In this document: piece by piece, positions 42,369-51,227 of the stretch | How positions within the stretch are numbered: the stretch's first letter is position 1 | How the letters are laid out: every line of letters starts with the position of its first letter | Assembly: GCA_037140475.1 (NCBI GenBank) | Contig: JBAXEJ010000004.1 | Span: 1 to 64,000, forward strand | Direction: 5' to 3' | DNA: 64,000 nt | Source: PALSA-1006 sp037140475 | GTDB taxonomy: Bacteria > Pseudomonadota > Gammaproteobacteria > Burkholderiales > Gallionellaceae | Notes under the pieces: generated by a model | Databases searched by the model: none | Seen by the model: only the letters and a program-made list of their open reading frames with translations | What the model was told of the DNA's origin: nothing | Translations under genes and position numbers: made by a program

Positions 42369-44647
42369 CCACGAATAGGCTCAGCTAGCGGCTCGGCCAC
42401 TTGCCTCAACGGCAAGGTGACATAGAATTGACTGCCCAGCTCTTCACCCGCCGATTCGACCCAGATACGGCCTTTGTAATGCTCAACAATCTTGCGACAT
42501 AGTGCCAAACCAACCCCGGTTCCCTCGTAAGCTTCCCGAGTCTGTAGTCGTTGAAACACTTTGAATAGGCGGCCTATTTGATCTGGGATAATGCCAACGC
42601 CATTGTCGGCAACGCACAGCTGCCACTCACTTTGAGTCACCTTACTTGTCACGGTTACCTCAGGTGCTCGTCCTTCGATGCGGTATTTAATCGCGTTGCC
42701 CAATAAGTTTTGCAATAGCCGAAGCAAATCATCTTGGTTGGCAATAATGCTCGGCCATTCACCCGTCGTGTTTATCAAAACTTTGGTGGTAACTATTTCC
42801 GGCTGAAGAAATAACAACGCATCTTCAAACGCAGCGCGACTATCTACCGAAGTGAGAAGTTCGCCTCGCCGCCCAACTCGCGAATATTCGAGCAACGCGA
42901 CCAGCATGTGATCAATACGTTTCGCGCCATCCACCGCATAATCAAAATAACGACGCTTTTCAGCATCTAATTTATCAGCAAGCTCCAGTTCAAGTAACTG
43001 CAAATAGCTAGAGATCATACGTAGCGGCTGACGCATATCGTGCGAAACAGCATAGCTAAACTGCTCTAGCTCAGTGTTGGAGCGCCTCATTTCGATTTCG
43101 TTCTGTTTACGCGCAGAAATATCTCGCGCCGAATTCCACAAGACCGACTGACCGCCGTAGGTGATCGCTTTGGCGCTAATTTCGACATCAATAATTGCCC
43201 CATCTTTGCGACGATGTTGCGTCTCAAAAACATTCGCCTCACGGAAGTTCTCAGCTAACTTTTCTTTCATTGCCTCTGGGTTAAATTTAGCATCCCATTG
43301 CGCCACGTTCATTTTGAGCAACTCATCACGCCGGTATCCAAGCATGTTGCAGAACATGTCATTGACCTCAACTACCTTACCGGCCATATCAAACACATGA
43401 ATACCATCACCCGATGTCTGCATCAATAACTCATACTTCTCCTTGTCTTTAACCACTGTCAAAGCTTCTTGCAAACGATGCTCATCAGTGACATCTTGCA
43501 AAGTTCCCACGAGGTGAATCAAATTTCCCTCCTCGTCTCGAACTACTCTGCCACGCATTTGTGCGAACCGTACACCACCAAAAACAGTGCAATTTAATTT
43601 GACCTCAAACGGCTCGCCCTTTTCACGCAACCGTTGTATTGCATCCTGCAACACTCGCTGATCTGCCGCTTGCAACGTGTCTAAAATAGAGTGCAGGGAA
43701 GGCTGAGCTTTTTTCGGCAAGCCGAAAAAATTGAATATTTCGTCAGAAAACACCCATTCATTTTTATCCGGAAAATACTCCCATCGCCCAAGACGGGCGA
43801 GCTGTTGCGCCTCCAACAATCTTTCTTCGCTGGCTTTTAAATTACCAAAGAGCAGATTTATTGGATCGGCAAGCCCAGTGACCACTATCGCTTTGTATAA
43901 AAAATAAAACGAGATGATTTTGAATAGATGACCCAGCTCGTTAAAAGCGTCACTCATACTGTCGGACACATACTTGGTAAAAGAGAGTTCTGTGGCAATC
44001 ATCAGCACGATAGACCAGCCGATCAGTCGAAAAATTTTGGCATCAAAGTAATTGCGTTTGCGATAGAGCATGCCAAGACTAATAAGCAATGTCGCGATGA
44101 TCGCGTACTCCATATTTATTTTGAAAGGCGTCAATCCCTGCCCCGCTACGAAGCAGGCTGGAAATGTTTTGAAATATAAGATCGAAGCAATTAATGCGCT
44201 CGTAATGAGCCCAAAAATCACCGTTAAAGCAAATTTGCTCAGCGTTCTCTGCGTTCCCAGAAAACCAAATGCAACCAACATGCTCGCCGACTCAAGTGAT
44301 CTAGCCGCGATCCAAAATTGCGGAGCGTAATAATCGTAATCTTTAAAAACCGGCATGCCCTTGTACGACAGGGTATGCAGAATATCGATCAAGCCAACAA
44401 ACAAATAGGCAATGCCAATAAACAGCAAGTATCGATTCTGAATTGAGTGCCAACAGTTGATGGCGATGATGAAAATCGTAAAGGCAATGATGACACTGAA
44501 TAACTCAACAAAGCTATGGAACAGCAGGTAGTTGTAGTACGTCGTTAAGTGAATGCCAATCAAAAGGAGCACGCCACCGATCAACTCGCTGAGAGAGAAA
44601 TCGCCCCTACCAAACAAGAATGAAAGTATTTTATTATTTTGAGGCAT
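42365..44647 (-). CDS. MASE3-PAS-PAS sensor histidine kinase
   Basis: Membrane-bound kinase of 760 residues. The first 265 residues form a MASE3-type sensor of about seven to eight membrane helices (IDILHTLSYKGMPVFKDYDYYAPQFWIAARSLES is the family block). Two PAS/PAC domains follow (about 285-390 and 400-520). HisKA has FSYAVSHDMRQPLRMISSYLQ (His about 536), of the phytochrome-like group, and the ATPase domain holds NLLGNAIKYR, VADNGVGI and GTGVGLALCRKIVEHY. It begins the four-gene set downstream of the cNMP-EAL gene and is coupled to its response regulator. Confidence 0.92.
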   Translation of the reverse strand: MPQNNKILSFLFGRGDFSLSELIGGVLLLIGIHLTTYYNYLLFHSFVELFSVIIAFTIFIIAINCWHSIQNRYLLFIGIAYLFVGLIDILHTLSYKGMPVFKDYDYYAPQFWIAARSLESASMLVAFGFLGTQRTLSKFALTVIFGLITSALIASILYFKTFPACFVAGQGLTPFKINMEYAIIATLLISLGMLYRKRNYFDAKIFRLIGWSIVLMIATELSFTKYVSDSMSDAFNELGHLFKIISFYFLYKAIVVTGLADPINLLFGNLKASEERLLEAQQLARLGRWEYFPDKNEWVFSDEIFNFFGLPKKAQPSLHSILDTLQAADQRVLQDAIQRLREKGEPFEVKLNCTVFGGVRFAQMRGRVVRDEEGNLIHLVGTLQDVTDEHRLQEALTVVKDKEKYELLMQTSGDGIHVFDMAGKVVEVNDMFCNMLGYRRDELLKMNVAQWDAKFNPEAMKEKLAENFREANVFETQHRRKDGAIIDVEISAKAITYGGQSVLWNSARDISARKQNEIEMRRSNTELEQFSYAVSHDMRQPLRMISSYLQLLELELADKLDAEKRRYFDYAVDGAKRIDHMLVALLEYSRVGRRGELLTSVDSRAAFEDALLFLQPEIVTTKVLINTTGEWPSIIANQDDLLRLLQNLLGNAIKYRIEGRAPEVTVTSKVTQSEWQLCVADNGVGIIPDQIGRLFKVFQRLQTREAYEGTGVGLALCRKIVEHYKGRIWVESAGEELGSQFYVTLPLRQVAEPLAEPIRG

Positions 44648-44716
44648 ATAAATTTCCCAAGTCTGCGGAGACTACAGCAAAGCGCTTTGGGTAAACCACC
44701 CCGCCAAATCTTCAGG

Positions 44717-45898
44717 CTACGGAACGATATTCCTCAATTCGGCTGGCTTGCCGAAAAGCCAGCCCTGACCAAAGTTACATTTAAGCTCGAGCAATCTTGC
44801 TCTCACTTCTTCAGTCTCAATACCTTCTGCCACCACGTCCATGCCCAATGAGTGAGCGAGCTCAATTGAAGAGGTGACAATTTTTTCGCTTTGTGGCGAC
44901 GTTAGCATCTTACTGGTAAAGGCGATATCGACTTTCATTGTGCCAATAGGATAGCGATTAAGCGTGTCTAAGGAAGAGTGTCCCGTGCCGAAATCATCAA
45001 TCGCCAGCGAGCAACCCATTTCCCTTAATTCCGTCAGCAACTTTAAAGCGACTTCAGGCTTGTTGATAATGACTGTTTCGGTAAGCTCTAGCTTCAGCTC
45101 TATGACAGGCATTTTATAGCGCATCAACACCGACTTAACTTCGTCCAAAAATCGCTCACCGGTGAGCTGTGAGGGGGACATATTCACGCTAACAAAAGGA
45201 GATTTCACTTTGGTCGATTTGCGCAACGTAGGCCAATCACGCGCAGCACGCTCTAGCGTCCACAAACCAATTTCACGAATCTGCCCTGTCTGCTCAGCTA
45301 ACCACAAGAAATCGAGCGGCGAAACCAACCCTTGCGTTGGATGGCGCCAACGAATTAAGGCTTCATATCCAGCTATTTGTCCTGATTCAATTTCACAGAT
45401 AGGTTGGTAATACAACTCAAACTCATCTTGAGCAAGCGCCCGACCAATGTCGTTCGACATGGTTAGTTTTTGGGTGGCTTCACCTCGCACCGCAATATGT
45501 TTCGCAGTAAGTTCGGCACGCTTTTGCTCTTGCTCGATTGATTGCGGCTGCGTAGCGCCACGTTTATTGCGATAGCGTTCCAAAATGACTAGCAGCAAAT
45601 GGCGTACGATGGGGTCGGTTTTTTCTAACAACTCGGTCACAGTTTTGCGCTGGATAGTAATCAGCACGACTTTATTGACAGCTCTTGCGGTAGCTGTTCT
45701 AGGCTGATGATCAATCAGCGCAACTTCACCAAACAGCTCACTTTTGCCGATTTGATTAACACGTTGTTCTTGACCGTTAATCGTAACGAAAATCTCGACC
45801 ACACCATCTTCAATTAGATAAGCACAATCGCCCTCATCGCCTTCTTTGAAGATCGTTTCGCCTATTCCAAAAACTTGACGATTTAGATTATTCAGCAT
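44717..45898 (-). CDS. cNMP-binding EAL-domain cyclic di-GMP phosphodiesterase
   Basis: Cytoplasmic protein of 393 residues. An N-terminal cyclic-nucleotide-binding domain (about 5-125: IGETIFKEGDEGDCAYLIEDG, SELFGEVALIDHQPRTATA) has a good phosphate-binding cassette (FGEVAL...RTATA). The EAL domain (about 150-390) keeps its catalytic set: YEALIRW, VNMSPSQL, ELTET, IDDFGTG, VAEGIET and GQGWLFGKP. It should therefore hydrolyse c-di-GMP under control of a bound cyclic nucleotide. Its start overlaps the upstream gene by 11 bases. Confidence 0.9.
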   Translation of the reverse strand: MLNNLNRQVFGIGETIFKEGDEGDCAYLIEDGVVEIFVTINGQEQRVNQIGKSELFGEVALIDHQPRTATARAVNKVVLITIQRKTVTELLEKTDPIVRHLLLVILERYRNKRGATQPQSIEQEQKRAELTAKHIAVRGEATQKLTMSNDIGRALAQDEFELYYQPICEIESGQIAGYEALIRWRHPTQGLVSPLDFLWLAEQTGQIREIGLWTLERAARDWPTLRKSTKVKSPFVSVNMSPSQLTGERFLDEVKSVLMRYKMPVIELKLELTETVIINKPEVALKLLTELREMGCSLAIDDFGTGHSSLDTLNRYPIGTMKVDIAFTSKMLTSPQSEKIVTSSIELAHSLGMDVVAEGIETEEVRARLLELKCNFGQGWLFGKPAELRNIVP

Positions 45899-46361
45899 GA
45901 TGCCCTCGCTTTAAACCAAAAATCAGCGCCAACCCCAATATGCTTTGCGCCAGATATAAGATACTCGCTACGCCGTGCCACAATTTAAATTGCGCGGCAA
46001 ATGTACTCTGCACCACCTCTAACGGCAAGGCCCGTAATTTCAAATCAGCCATCATCGGCTGCAACAAAAACTGACCTAGCAACAACAAAAACAACATGCC
46101 CAAAACAATTCGAAAAGTGACTTGCTGCCACGCTAATTTACCGTATTGCTGTAGTTGATGCCCCAATAAATACAGGGCACAACCTAAGCCCACAAACGCC
46201 ATAAGCGAGAACATCTTCCCAGCCAACATGCCGGCCAACTGGCGATCAGACAAAGCTTGAAATAGCACGGGCACCGCAAGATAACCTATCGCCCACATCC
46301 CCCCTACCCACAACACTGTAGCAAAAACGGTTAACGCGTGAGGTAGTTCTCGAAATTTCAT
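45888..46361 (-). CDS. DUF4149-type integral membrane protein
   Basis: Hydrophobic protein of 157 residues with four predicted membrane helices. The start LTVFATVLWVGGMWAIGYLAVPVLF and the later QFKLWHGVASILYLAQSILG match the DUF4149 pattern as I know it from betaproteobacteria. Function is unknown. It is coupled to dsbC (ATGA overlap) and to the cNMP-EAL gene (11-base overlap). Confidence 0.75.
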   Translation of the reverse strand: MKFRELPHALTVFATVLWVGGMWAIGYLAVPVLFQALSDRQLAGMLAGKMFSLMAFVGLGCALYLLGHQLQQYGKLAWQQVTFRIVLGMLFLLLLGQFLLQPMMADLKLRALPLEVVQSTFAAQFKLWHGVASILYLAQSILGLALIFGLKRGHHAE

Positions 46362-47059
46362 TTATTAGTGTCCAGCGCCTTTTCTAAATCTGCTGCTGGC
46401 ATATAACCAGGATTGATTACCCCATTCGCAAAAATCAACGCGGGCGTACCGTTCACTTTCATTTTCTTAGCCAGCTCCATCACTTTTGCAGTCGGCGCAT
46501 TGCAATTACCGGCAGGCAAGGTGTCACCATCAATCATCAAATCATCCCATGCCTTAGCGCGATCTTTGCTGCACCAAACTGCGCGGGCCTTTTCTTCAGA
46601 GTCTCGTCCACCAATATGCGTGGAAATGAATATATACAAAGTGACATTATTAATACTTTGCATCTCGTGCTCTAATTTTTTACACCAGCCACAATTAGGA
46701 TCGCTGAAAAACGCCAACTTGCGACTACCGTTGCCTTTTACTTTTTTCACTGCCAACTCCATTGGCAATTTACTAAAGTCGACCGCGAACAGCTGGCGCG
46801 CGCGCGCATCTGTTAAATTGCGACGCGCTTTGAGATCAAAAAGATTTCCGTCAATTAAATACTCGCCATTTTCATCGGCATAATAAATGTGATCACTCGT
46901 CACTACTTCATACAGTCCAGCGATGGGTGATTTGTTAATCTGTGAGATGTCTCTGACACCATTTTTATTCAAACTACTTTGTAGCTTTGCATTAGTTTCC
47001 GCTACTGCCGCCTGCGCCATAAAAATAGCTGCAAAAGTAAAAAGCAATGTTTTAAACAT
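46358..47059 (-). CDS. dsbC: Thiol:disulfide interchange protein DsbC
   Basis: Periplasmic disulfide isomerase of 233 residues. A signal peptide (LLFTFAAIFMAQAAVA) is followed by the N-terminal dimerisation domain (about 25-85) and a thioredoxin-fold domain. FFSDPNCGWCKKLEHEM carries the CGWC active site (about 122-125); VNGTPALIFANG has the cis-proline loop. A second Cys pair (AVWCSKD, GNCNAP) fits the structural disulfide of DsbC. In most species the activity depends on DsbD. Confidence 0.94.
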   Translation of the reverse strand: MFKTLLFTFAAIFMAQAAVAETNAKLQSSLNKNGVRDISQINKSPIAGLYEVVTSDHIYYADENGEYLIDGNLFDLKARRNLTDARARQLFAVDFSKLPMELAVKKVKGNGSRKLAFFSDPNCGWCKKLEHEMQSINNVTLYIFISTHIGGRDSEEKARAVWCSKDRAKAWDDLMIDGDTLPAGNCNAPTAKVMELAKKMKVNGTPALIFANGVINPGYMPAADLEKALDTNK

Positions 47060-47094
47060 TTTTAATTCCTTGATTTTATTTAATTAAATAGATT

Positions 47095-48267
47095 CTAATT
47101 CAGTGCGTGACGCGCCAGCATTTTCTTCAGCGGGGTGATTTTGTTGGTGGCAAAAAGCCCAAGATTGCGCAAGGTGCGTAACACGGGGTTTTTATTCACA
47201 AATAAATTTTTCAATGCATCCGTTGTTAGCTGCATGGAAAGAATATCTTCTTGGCGGGCTTTTTCATAGCGACGCAGCACATGCAAATCTCCACAATCGC
47301 TTTGCCCAGATTGCAGCAAAGTTTCTGCCAACTGCCGAACATCACGGAAACCTAAATTAACCCCTTGCCCAGACAGTGGGTGCACGTTATGGGCTGCATC
47401 GCCAACCAAAGCCAAACGAGGTTTAGTGATATGGGCAAGATTAAGCACGCGCAAGGCAAACGCTGCGGGGTGTGTAATTAAACTTAAATCACCCAGTGTG
47501 TATTGCGAAGCAAGTGAAACCTCCGCACAAAATTGTTCCGTCGGCATCGCCAGCAATTCAGCCGATTTTTCTGGGCTGACTGACCACACAATAGACACAC
47601 GCTTTTCAGGCAGGGGCAGCAACGCCAAAATACCATCGGGCTGAAACCACTGATAAGCCGTGCCGTGATGTGACTTTGTGGTACTGAAATTCGCTACTAC
47701 ACCATGCTGATAATAAGGCGTTGGCGTTTCTGCCATGCCCGCTTGATGGCGCACCCATGAGTCGCGACCGTCCGCACCAACGACTAATTTGGCTTTAATT
47801 TCACGGCCATCTTGTAGCTTAAGATATGCGGCTTCTGGTTGCCAAGACAATTCAGCGCAACGTGCCGGATTAAGCAAGGTCAAATTTTCTTGTTGCTGAA
47901 GCTCATCCCACAAGGCTTTTTGTAGCAAACGGCTCTCTAAAATAAAGGTCAGCTCGGCCGCGCCAATTTCGTAGGCGCTAAAATCTAGTTCTGAGCCTGT
48001 ATCCCCAAACACGCGCATTTCTTCTACTTGCTGCACGCGGCTCATATCCATCTTTTGCCAAACGCCGCATTCCCGCAAAAACGCCGCATTTCCCGGAGTT
48101 ATGGCGTAAATGCGCGCATCCCAATCATCTGATTTAGTTGAGAAATCAAAATTCTCCTGCCCTTCAACCAAGGCTAAAGTCAGCCCGCTGTTTTTAAGTG
48201 CCGCAGCTAAGCTCGCGCCTACTAAACCACCACCAATAATAACGACATCGAATTCCATCGCACTCAT
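47095..48267 (-). CDS. FAD-dependent ubiquinone hydroxylase, UbiH/UbiF/COQ6 family
   Basis: Flavoprotein monooxygenase of 390 residues acting in ubiquinone ring hydroxylation. VVIIGGGLVGASLAAAL is the FAD dinucleotide fold, VVGADGRDSWVR the DG motif, and LALVGDAAHNVHPLSGQGVNLGFRD the family's GD block. UbiH, UbiF, UbiI and UbiM cannot be separated by eye, so no symbol is given. The ATG at 48267 is used; one at 48258 is also possible. It is divergent from dusB. Confidence 0.92.
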   Translation of the reverse strand: MSAMEFDVVIIGGGLVGASLAAALKNSGLTLALVEGQENFDFSTKSDDWDARIYAITPGNAAFLRECGVWQKMDMSRVQQVEEMRVFGDTGSELDFSAYEIGAAELTFILESRLLQKALWDELQQQENLTLLNPARCAELSWQPEAAYLKLQDGREIKAKLVVGADGRDSWVRHQAGMAETPTPYYQHGVVANFSTTKSHHGTAYQWFQPDGILALLPLPEKRVSIVWSVSPEKSAELLAMPTEQFCAEVSLASQYTLGDLSLITHPAAFALRVLNLAHITKPRLALVGDAAHNVHPLSGQGVNLGFRDVRQLAETLLQSGQSDCGDLHVLRRYEKARQEDILSMQLTTDALKNLFVNKNPVLRTLRNLGLFATNKITPLKKMLARHALN

Positions 48268-48344
48268 CCCGATAAAAATTTGGCGGCATCATAGCATGGG
48301 CAAGTTGCTTCATTTATAATCGCTCCCCCTCTCGGAAGCCACCC

Positions 48345-49352
48345 ATGCAAATCGGTCGTTACATACTAAAAAATAACCTCATCGTTGCGCCCATGGCGGG
48401 CGTCACCGATAGGCCGTTTCGCATGTTATGTAAACGCCTAGGAGCGGGAATGGCGGTGAGTGAGATGGTGGCGTCCAATTCCCTACTCTATGGCTCGGAG
48501 AAAACTAAGCGCCGTGCCAACCACGAAGGGGAAGTTGACCCTATTTCGGTACAAATCGTCGGCGCCGACCCAAAGATGCTGGCGCAAGCCGCTCGCTATA
48601 ACGTGGATAGTGGCGCACAGATTATCGACATCAATATGGGGTGCCCGGCCAAAAAGATTTGCAATGTGATGGCGGGCTCTGCCCTCATGCAAAACGAAAC
48701 GCTGGTTAAAGAAATTTTAGAGGCGGTCGTCACTGCCGTGGACGTGCCGGTTACCCTAAAAATCCGTACCGGCTGGGATAAGTCTAATCGCAATGCAGTC
48801 AATATTGCCAAAATTGCTGAAGCCAGCGGCATTCAGGCGCTGGCTATTCATGGCCGCACCCGCGCCTGCGCTTACACCGGTGATGCCGAGTACGACACCA
48901 TCGCTCACGTTAAATCTGAAATAACAATCCCAGTTATCGCCAACGGCGACATCACCACGCCTGAAAAAGCAAAGTACGTGTTGCAACATACCGGCGCTGA
49001 CGCCGTGATGATCGGCCGTGCTGCTCAAGGTCGGCCGTGGATGTTTCGTGAGATCGCACACTTTCTCGCCACAGGCGAACATCTCGCTGCACCTTCGGTA
49101 GCAGAAATTCAACAGGTTTTGATTGGCCATGTGCATGAGTTGTATGCATTTTATGGTGAGCATTCCGGCTTGCGTGTCGCACGCAAACATATTTCTTGGT
49201 ACACCAAAGGATTAACCGGCTCTGCCAGCTTTCGTCACCACATGAACCAGTTAGAAAGCATTGAAGAGCAGCTACAAGCGGTAAATGATTTTTTTGAAGG
49301 GCAATTGCGAGCTGGGGAGCAACTGCAATATGTCGAGGCAGCACTGGCATGA
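48345..49352 (+). CDS. dusB: tRNA-dihydrouridine synthase B
   Basis: FMN-dependent tRNA dihydrouridine synthase of 335 residues. IVAPMAGVTDRPFRMLCKRLGAG opens the barrel. VQIVGADPKMLAQAA and DINMGCPAKKI (catalytic Cys) follow, with IHGRTRACAYTGDAEYD and VMIGRAAQGRPW later. The coupling to fis (4-base overlap) is the same arrangement as in gammaproteobacteria and supports DusB over DusA or DusC. Confidence 0.96.
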   Translation: MQIGRYILKNNLIVAPMAGVTDRPFRMLCKRLGAGMAVSEMVASNSLLYGSEKTKRRANHEGEVDPISVQIVGADPKMLAQAARYNVDSGAQIIDINMGCPAKKICNVMAGSALMQNETLVKEILEAVVTAVDVPVTLKIRTGWDKSNRNAVNIAKIAEASGIQALAIHGRTRACAYTGDAEYDTIAHVKSEITIPVIANGDITTPEKAKYVLQHTGADAVMIGRAAQGRPWMFREIAHFLATGEHLAAPSVAEIQQVLIGHVHELYAFYGEHSGLRVARKHISWYTKGLTGSASFRHHMNQLESIEEQLQAVNDFFEGQLRAGEQLQYVEAALA

Positions 49353-49612
49353 AAAAAGGGGAGTTTAGCGTGTTAGATGAAAATGAAGTGGCGCAATATG
49401 TGCGCCAAGCAGTTGACGATTACTTTACCGATTTAAACGGTGAAGACCCAATACGCCCCGTCTATGACATGGTGATTGGCTGTGTGGAAAAACCACTGAT
49501 TGAAACTGTTCTCTTCCACGCGGGCGGCAACCAAACCCGCGCAGCAGAATTACTCGGCATGAACCGCAACACCCTGCGCAAAAAAATTCAGACGCACAAA
49601 ATTAAATCTTAA
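49349..49612 (+). CDS. fis: DNA-binding protein Fis
   Basis: Nucleoid-associated regulator of 87 residues. The C-terminal helix-turn-helix is clear (GGNQTRAAELLGMNRNTLRKKIQTHKI), preceded by the dimerisation helices (PIRPVYDMVIGCVEKPLIETVL). The ATG overlaps the dusB stop (ATGA) and is the only start that gives the usual length. Fis generally activates rRNA promoters and shapes DNA topology; a local target cannot be told. Confidence 0.95.
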   Translation: MKKGEFSVLDENEVAQYVRQAVDDYFTDLNGEDPIRPVYDMVIGCVEKPLIETVLFHAGGNQTRAAELLGMNRNTLRKKIQTHKIKS

Positions 49613-49628
49613 TAATTAGGAACTCAAC

Positions 49629-51194
49629 ATGGCAACGATTACTCAAGCACTCATCAGCGTATCCGACAAATCCGGCATTCTGGAATTCGCACAAGGTTTG
49701 CATCAACTTGGCGTAAAGATTTTATCTACGGGCGGCACTGCAAAATTGCTCGCCGACAACCAGATTCCTTGCACCGAAGTTGCAGATTACACCGGCTTCC
49801 CAGAAATGCTGGATGGCCGTGTAAAAACGCTGCAGCCTAAAGTTCATGCTGGCATCTTGGCTCGCCGGGATTTACCCGAGCACGTTGCCACCTTGAAGAA
49901 GCACGATATTCCAACGATTGATTTAGTCGTGGTTAATTTATATCCCTTCGCTGCGACCATCGCTAAAGCAGGCTGCACATTAGAAGATGCGATAGAGAAT
50001 ATCGACATCGGCGGCCCAACCATGGTGCGCTCTGCGGCTAAGAATCACGCGCATGTGGCTATCGTCACCGACCCAAGCGATTACGCTGACATTCTGGCTG
50101 AGATGCAAACGAATAAAGGCGCAGTCAGTGACGCCACCCGTTTTGACTTGGCAAAAAAAGCTTTCTCGCACACCGCCGCTTACGACAGCATGATTAGCAA
50201 TTACCTCACTGCGATTAACAGCGATGGCACAAAGAGCACATTCCCTGCACAGATCAATTTCAATTTCGCTAAGGTGCAAGACATGCGCTACGGCGAAAAT
50301 CCACACCAGAATGCGGCGTTTTACCGTGACCTCAATCCAGTAGCAGGCGGCATCTCTGACTACACCCAGTTGCAAGGCAAAGAGCTTTCCTACAACAACA
50401 TCGGCGATGCAGATGCAGCATGGGAACTCGTGAAAACTTTCGATGCACCTGCTTGTGTGATCGTCAAACACGCCAACCCCTGTGGCGTAGCGATTGCCGA
50501 CACCCCATTGAATGCTTACAAATTAGCCTACGCCACCGACACCACTTCTGCGTTCGGCGGCATCATCGCCTTCAATCGCGAATTGGACGAAGCAAGTGCG
50601 GCACAAATTACGGCAAACCAATTTGTTGAACTCATCATTGCTCCGTCAGCAACTGAAGCCGCATTGAAAGTGACTGCCGCTAAACTAAACGTGCGCGTAC
50701 TCACTGTGCCACTGTCTAATGCGCACAACCAATATGACGTGAAACGCGTGAGCGGTGGCTTGCTGGTGCAATCACCAGATGCACTTAATGTGCAACTCGC
50801 GCAACTCAAAGTCGTGAGCAAAGTACAACCAAGTAAAGAACAACTCACTGACCTGCTGTTCGCGTGGCGTGTCGCAAAATATGTAAAATCGAACGCCATC
50901 GTGTTCTGCAAAAATGGTCAAACGCTCGGCGTGGGCGCAGGCCAGATGAGCCGAGTGGATAGCACTAAAATTGCCAGCATCAAAGCGCAGCACGCAGGCT
51001 TGAGCTTGGTCGATTCGGTTGTATCTTCGGATGCGTTCTTCCCCTTCCGCGACGGTATCGACGTACTGGCACAAGCCGGTGCTAAGGCCGTGATTCAGCC
51101 AGGAGGTTCGATGCGCGACGAAGAAGTTATTACAGCAGCGGATGAGCATGGTTTGGCGATGGTGTTCACTGGCTTCCGCCATTTCCGTCATTAA
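49629..51194 (+). CDS. purH: Bifunctional AICAR transformylase/IMP cyclohydrolase
   Basis: Catalyses the last two steps of IMP synthesis, 521 residues. The N-terminal MGS-like cyclohydrolase domain has ALISVSDKSGILEFAQGL, STGGTAKLL and DGRVKTLQPKVHAGIL. The C-terminal transformylase domain has MRYGENPHQNAAFY, ACVIVKHANPCGVA (catalytic Lys-His) and FPFRDGIDVLAQAGAKAVIQPGGSMRD. It lies 16 bases after fis and 33 before purD. Confidence 0.97.
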   Translation: MATITQALISVSDKSGILEFAQGLHQLGVKILSTGGTAKLLADNQIPCTEVADYTGFPEMLDGRVKTLQPKVHAGILARRDLPEHVATLKKHDIPTIDLVVVNLYPFAATIAKAGCTLEDAIENIDIGGPTMVRSAAKNHAHVAIVTDPSDYADILAEMQTNKGAVSDATRFDLAKKAFSHTAAYDSMISNYLTAINSDGTKSTFPAQINFNFAKVQDMRYGENPHQNAAFYRDLNPVAGGISDYTQLQGKELSYNNIGDADAAWELVKTFDAPACVIVKHANPCGVAIADTPLNAYKLAYATDTTSAFGGIIAFNRELDEASAAQITANQFVELIIAPSATEAALKVTAAKLNVRVLTVPLSNAHNQYDVKRVSGGLLVQSPDALNVQLAQLKVVSKVQPSKEQLTDLLFAWRVAKYVKSNAIVFCKNGQTLGVGAGQMSRVDSTKIASIKAQHAGLSLVDSVVSSDAFFPFRDGIDVLAQAGAKAVIQPGGSMRDEEVITAADEHGLAMVFTGFRHFRH

Positions 51195-51227
51195 AACCTG
51201 CTGCGCTTGGCATTGAGGAGTTTTTAA

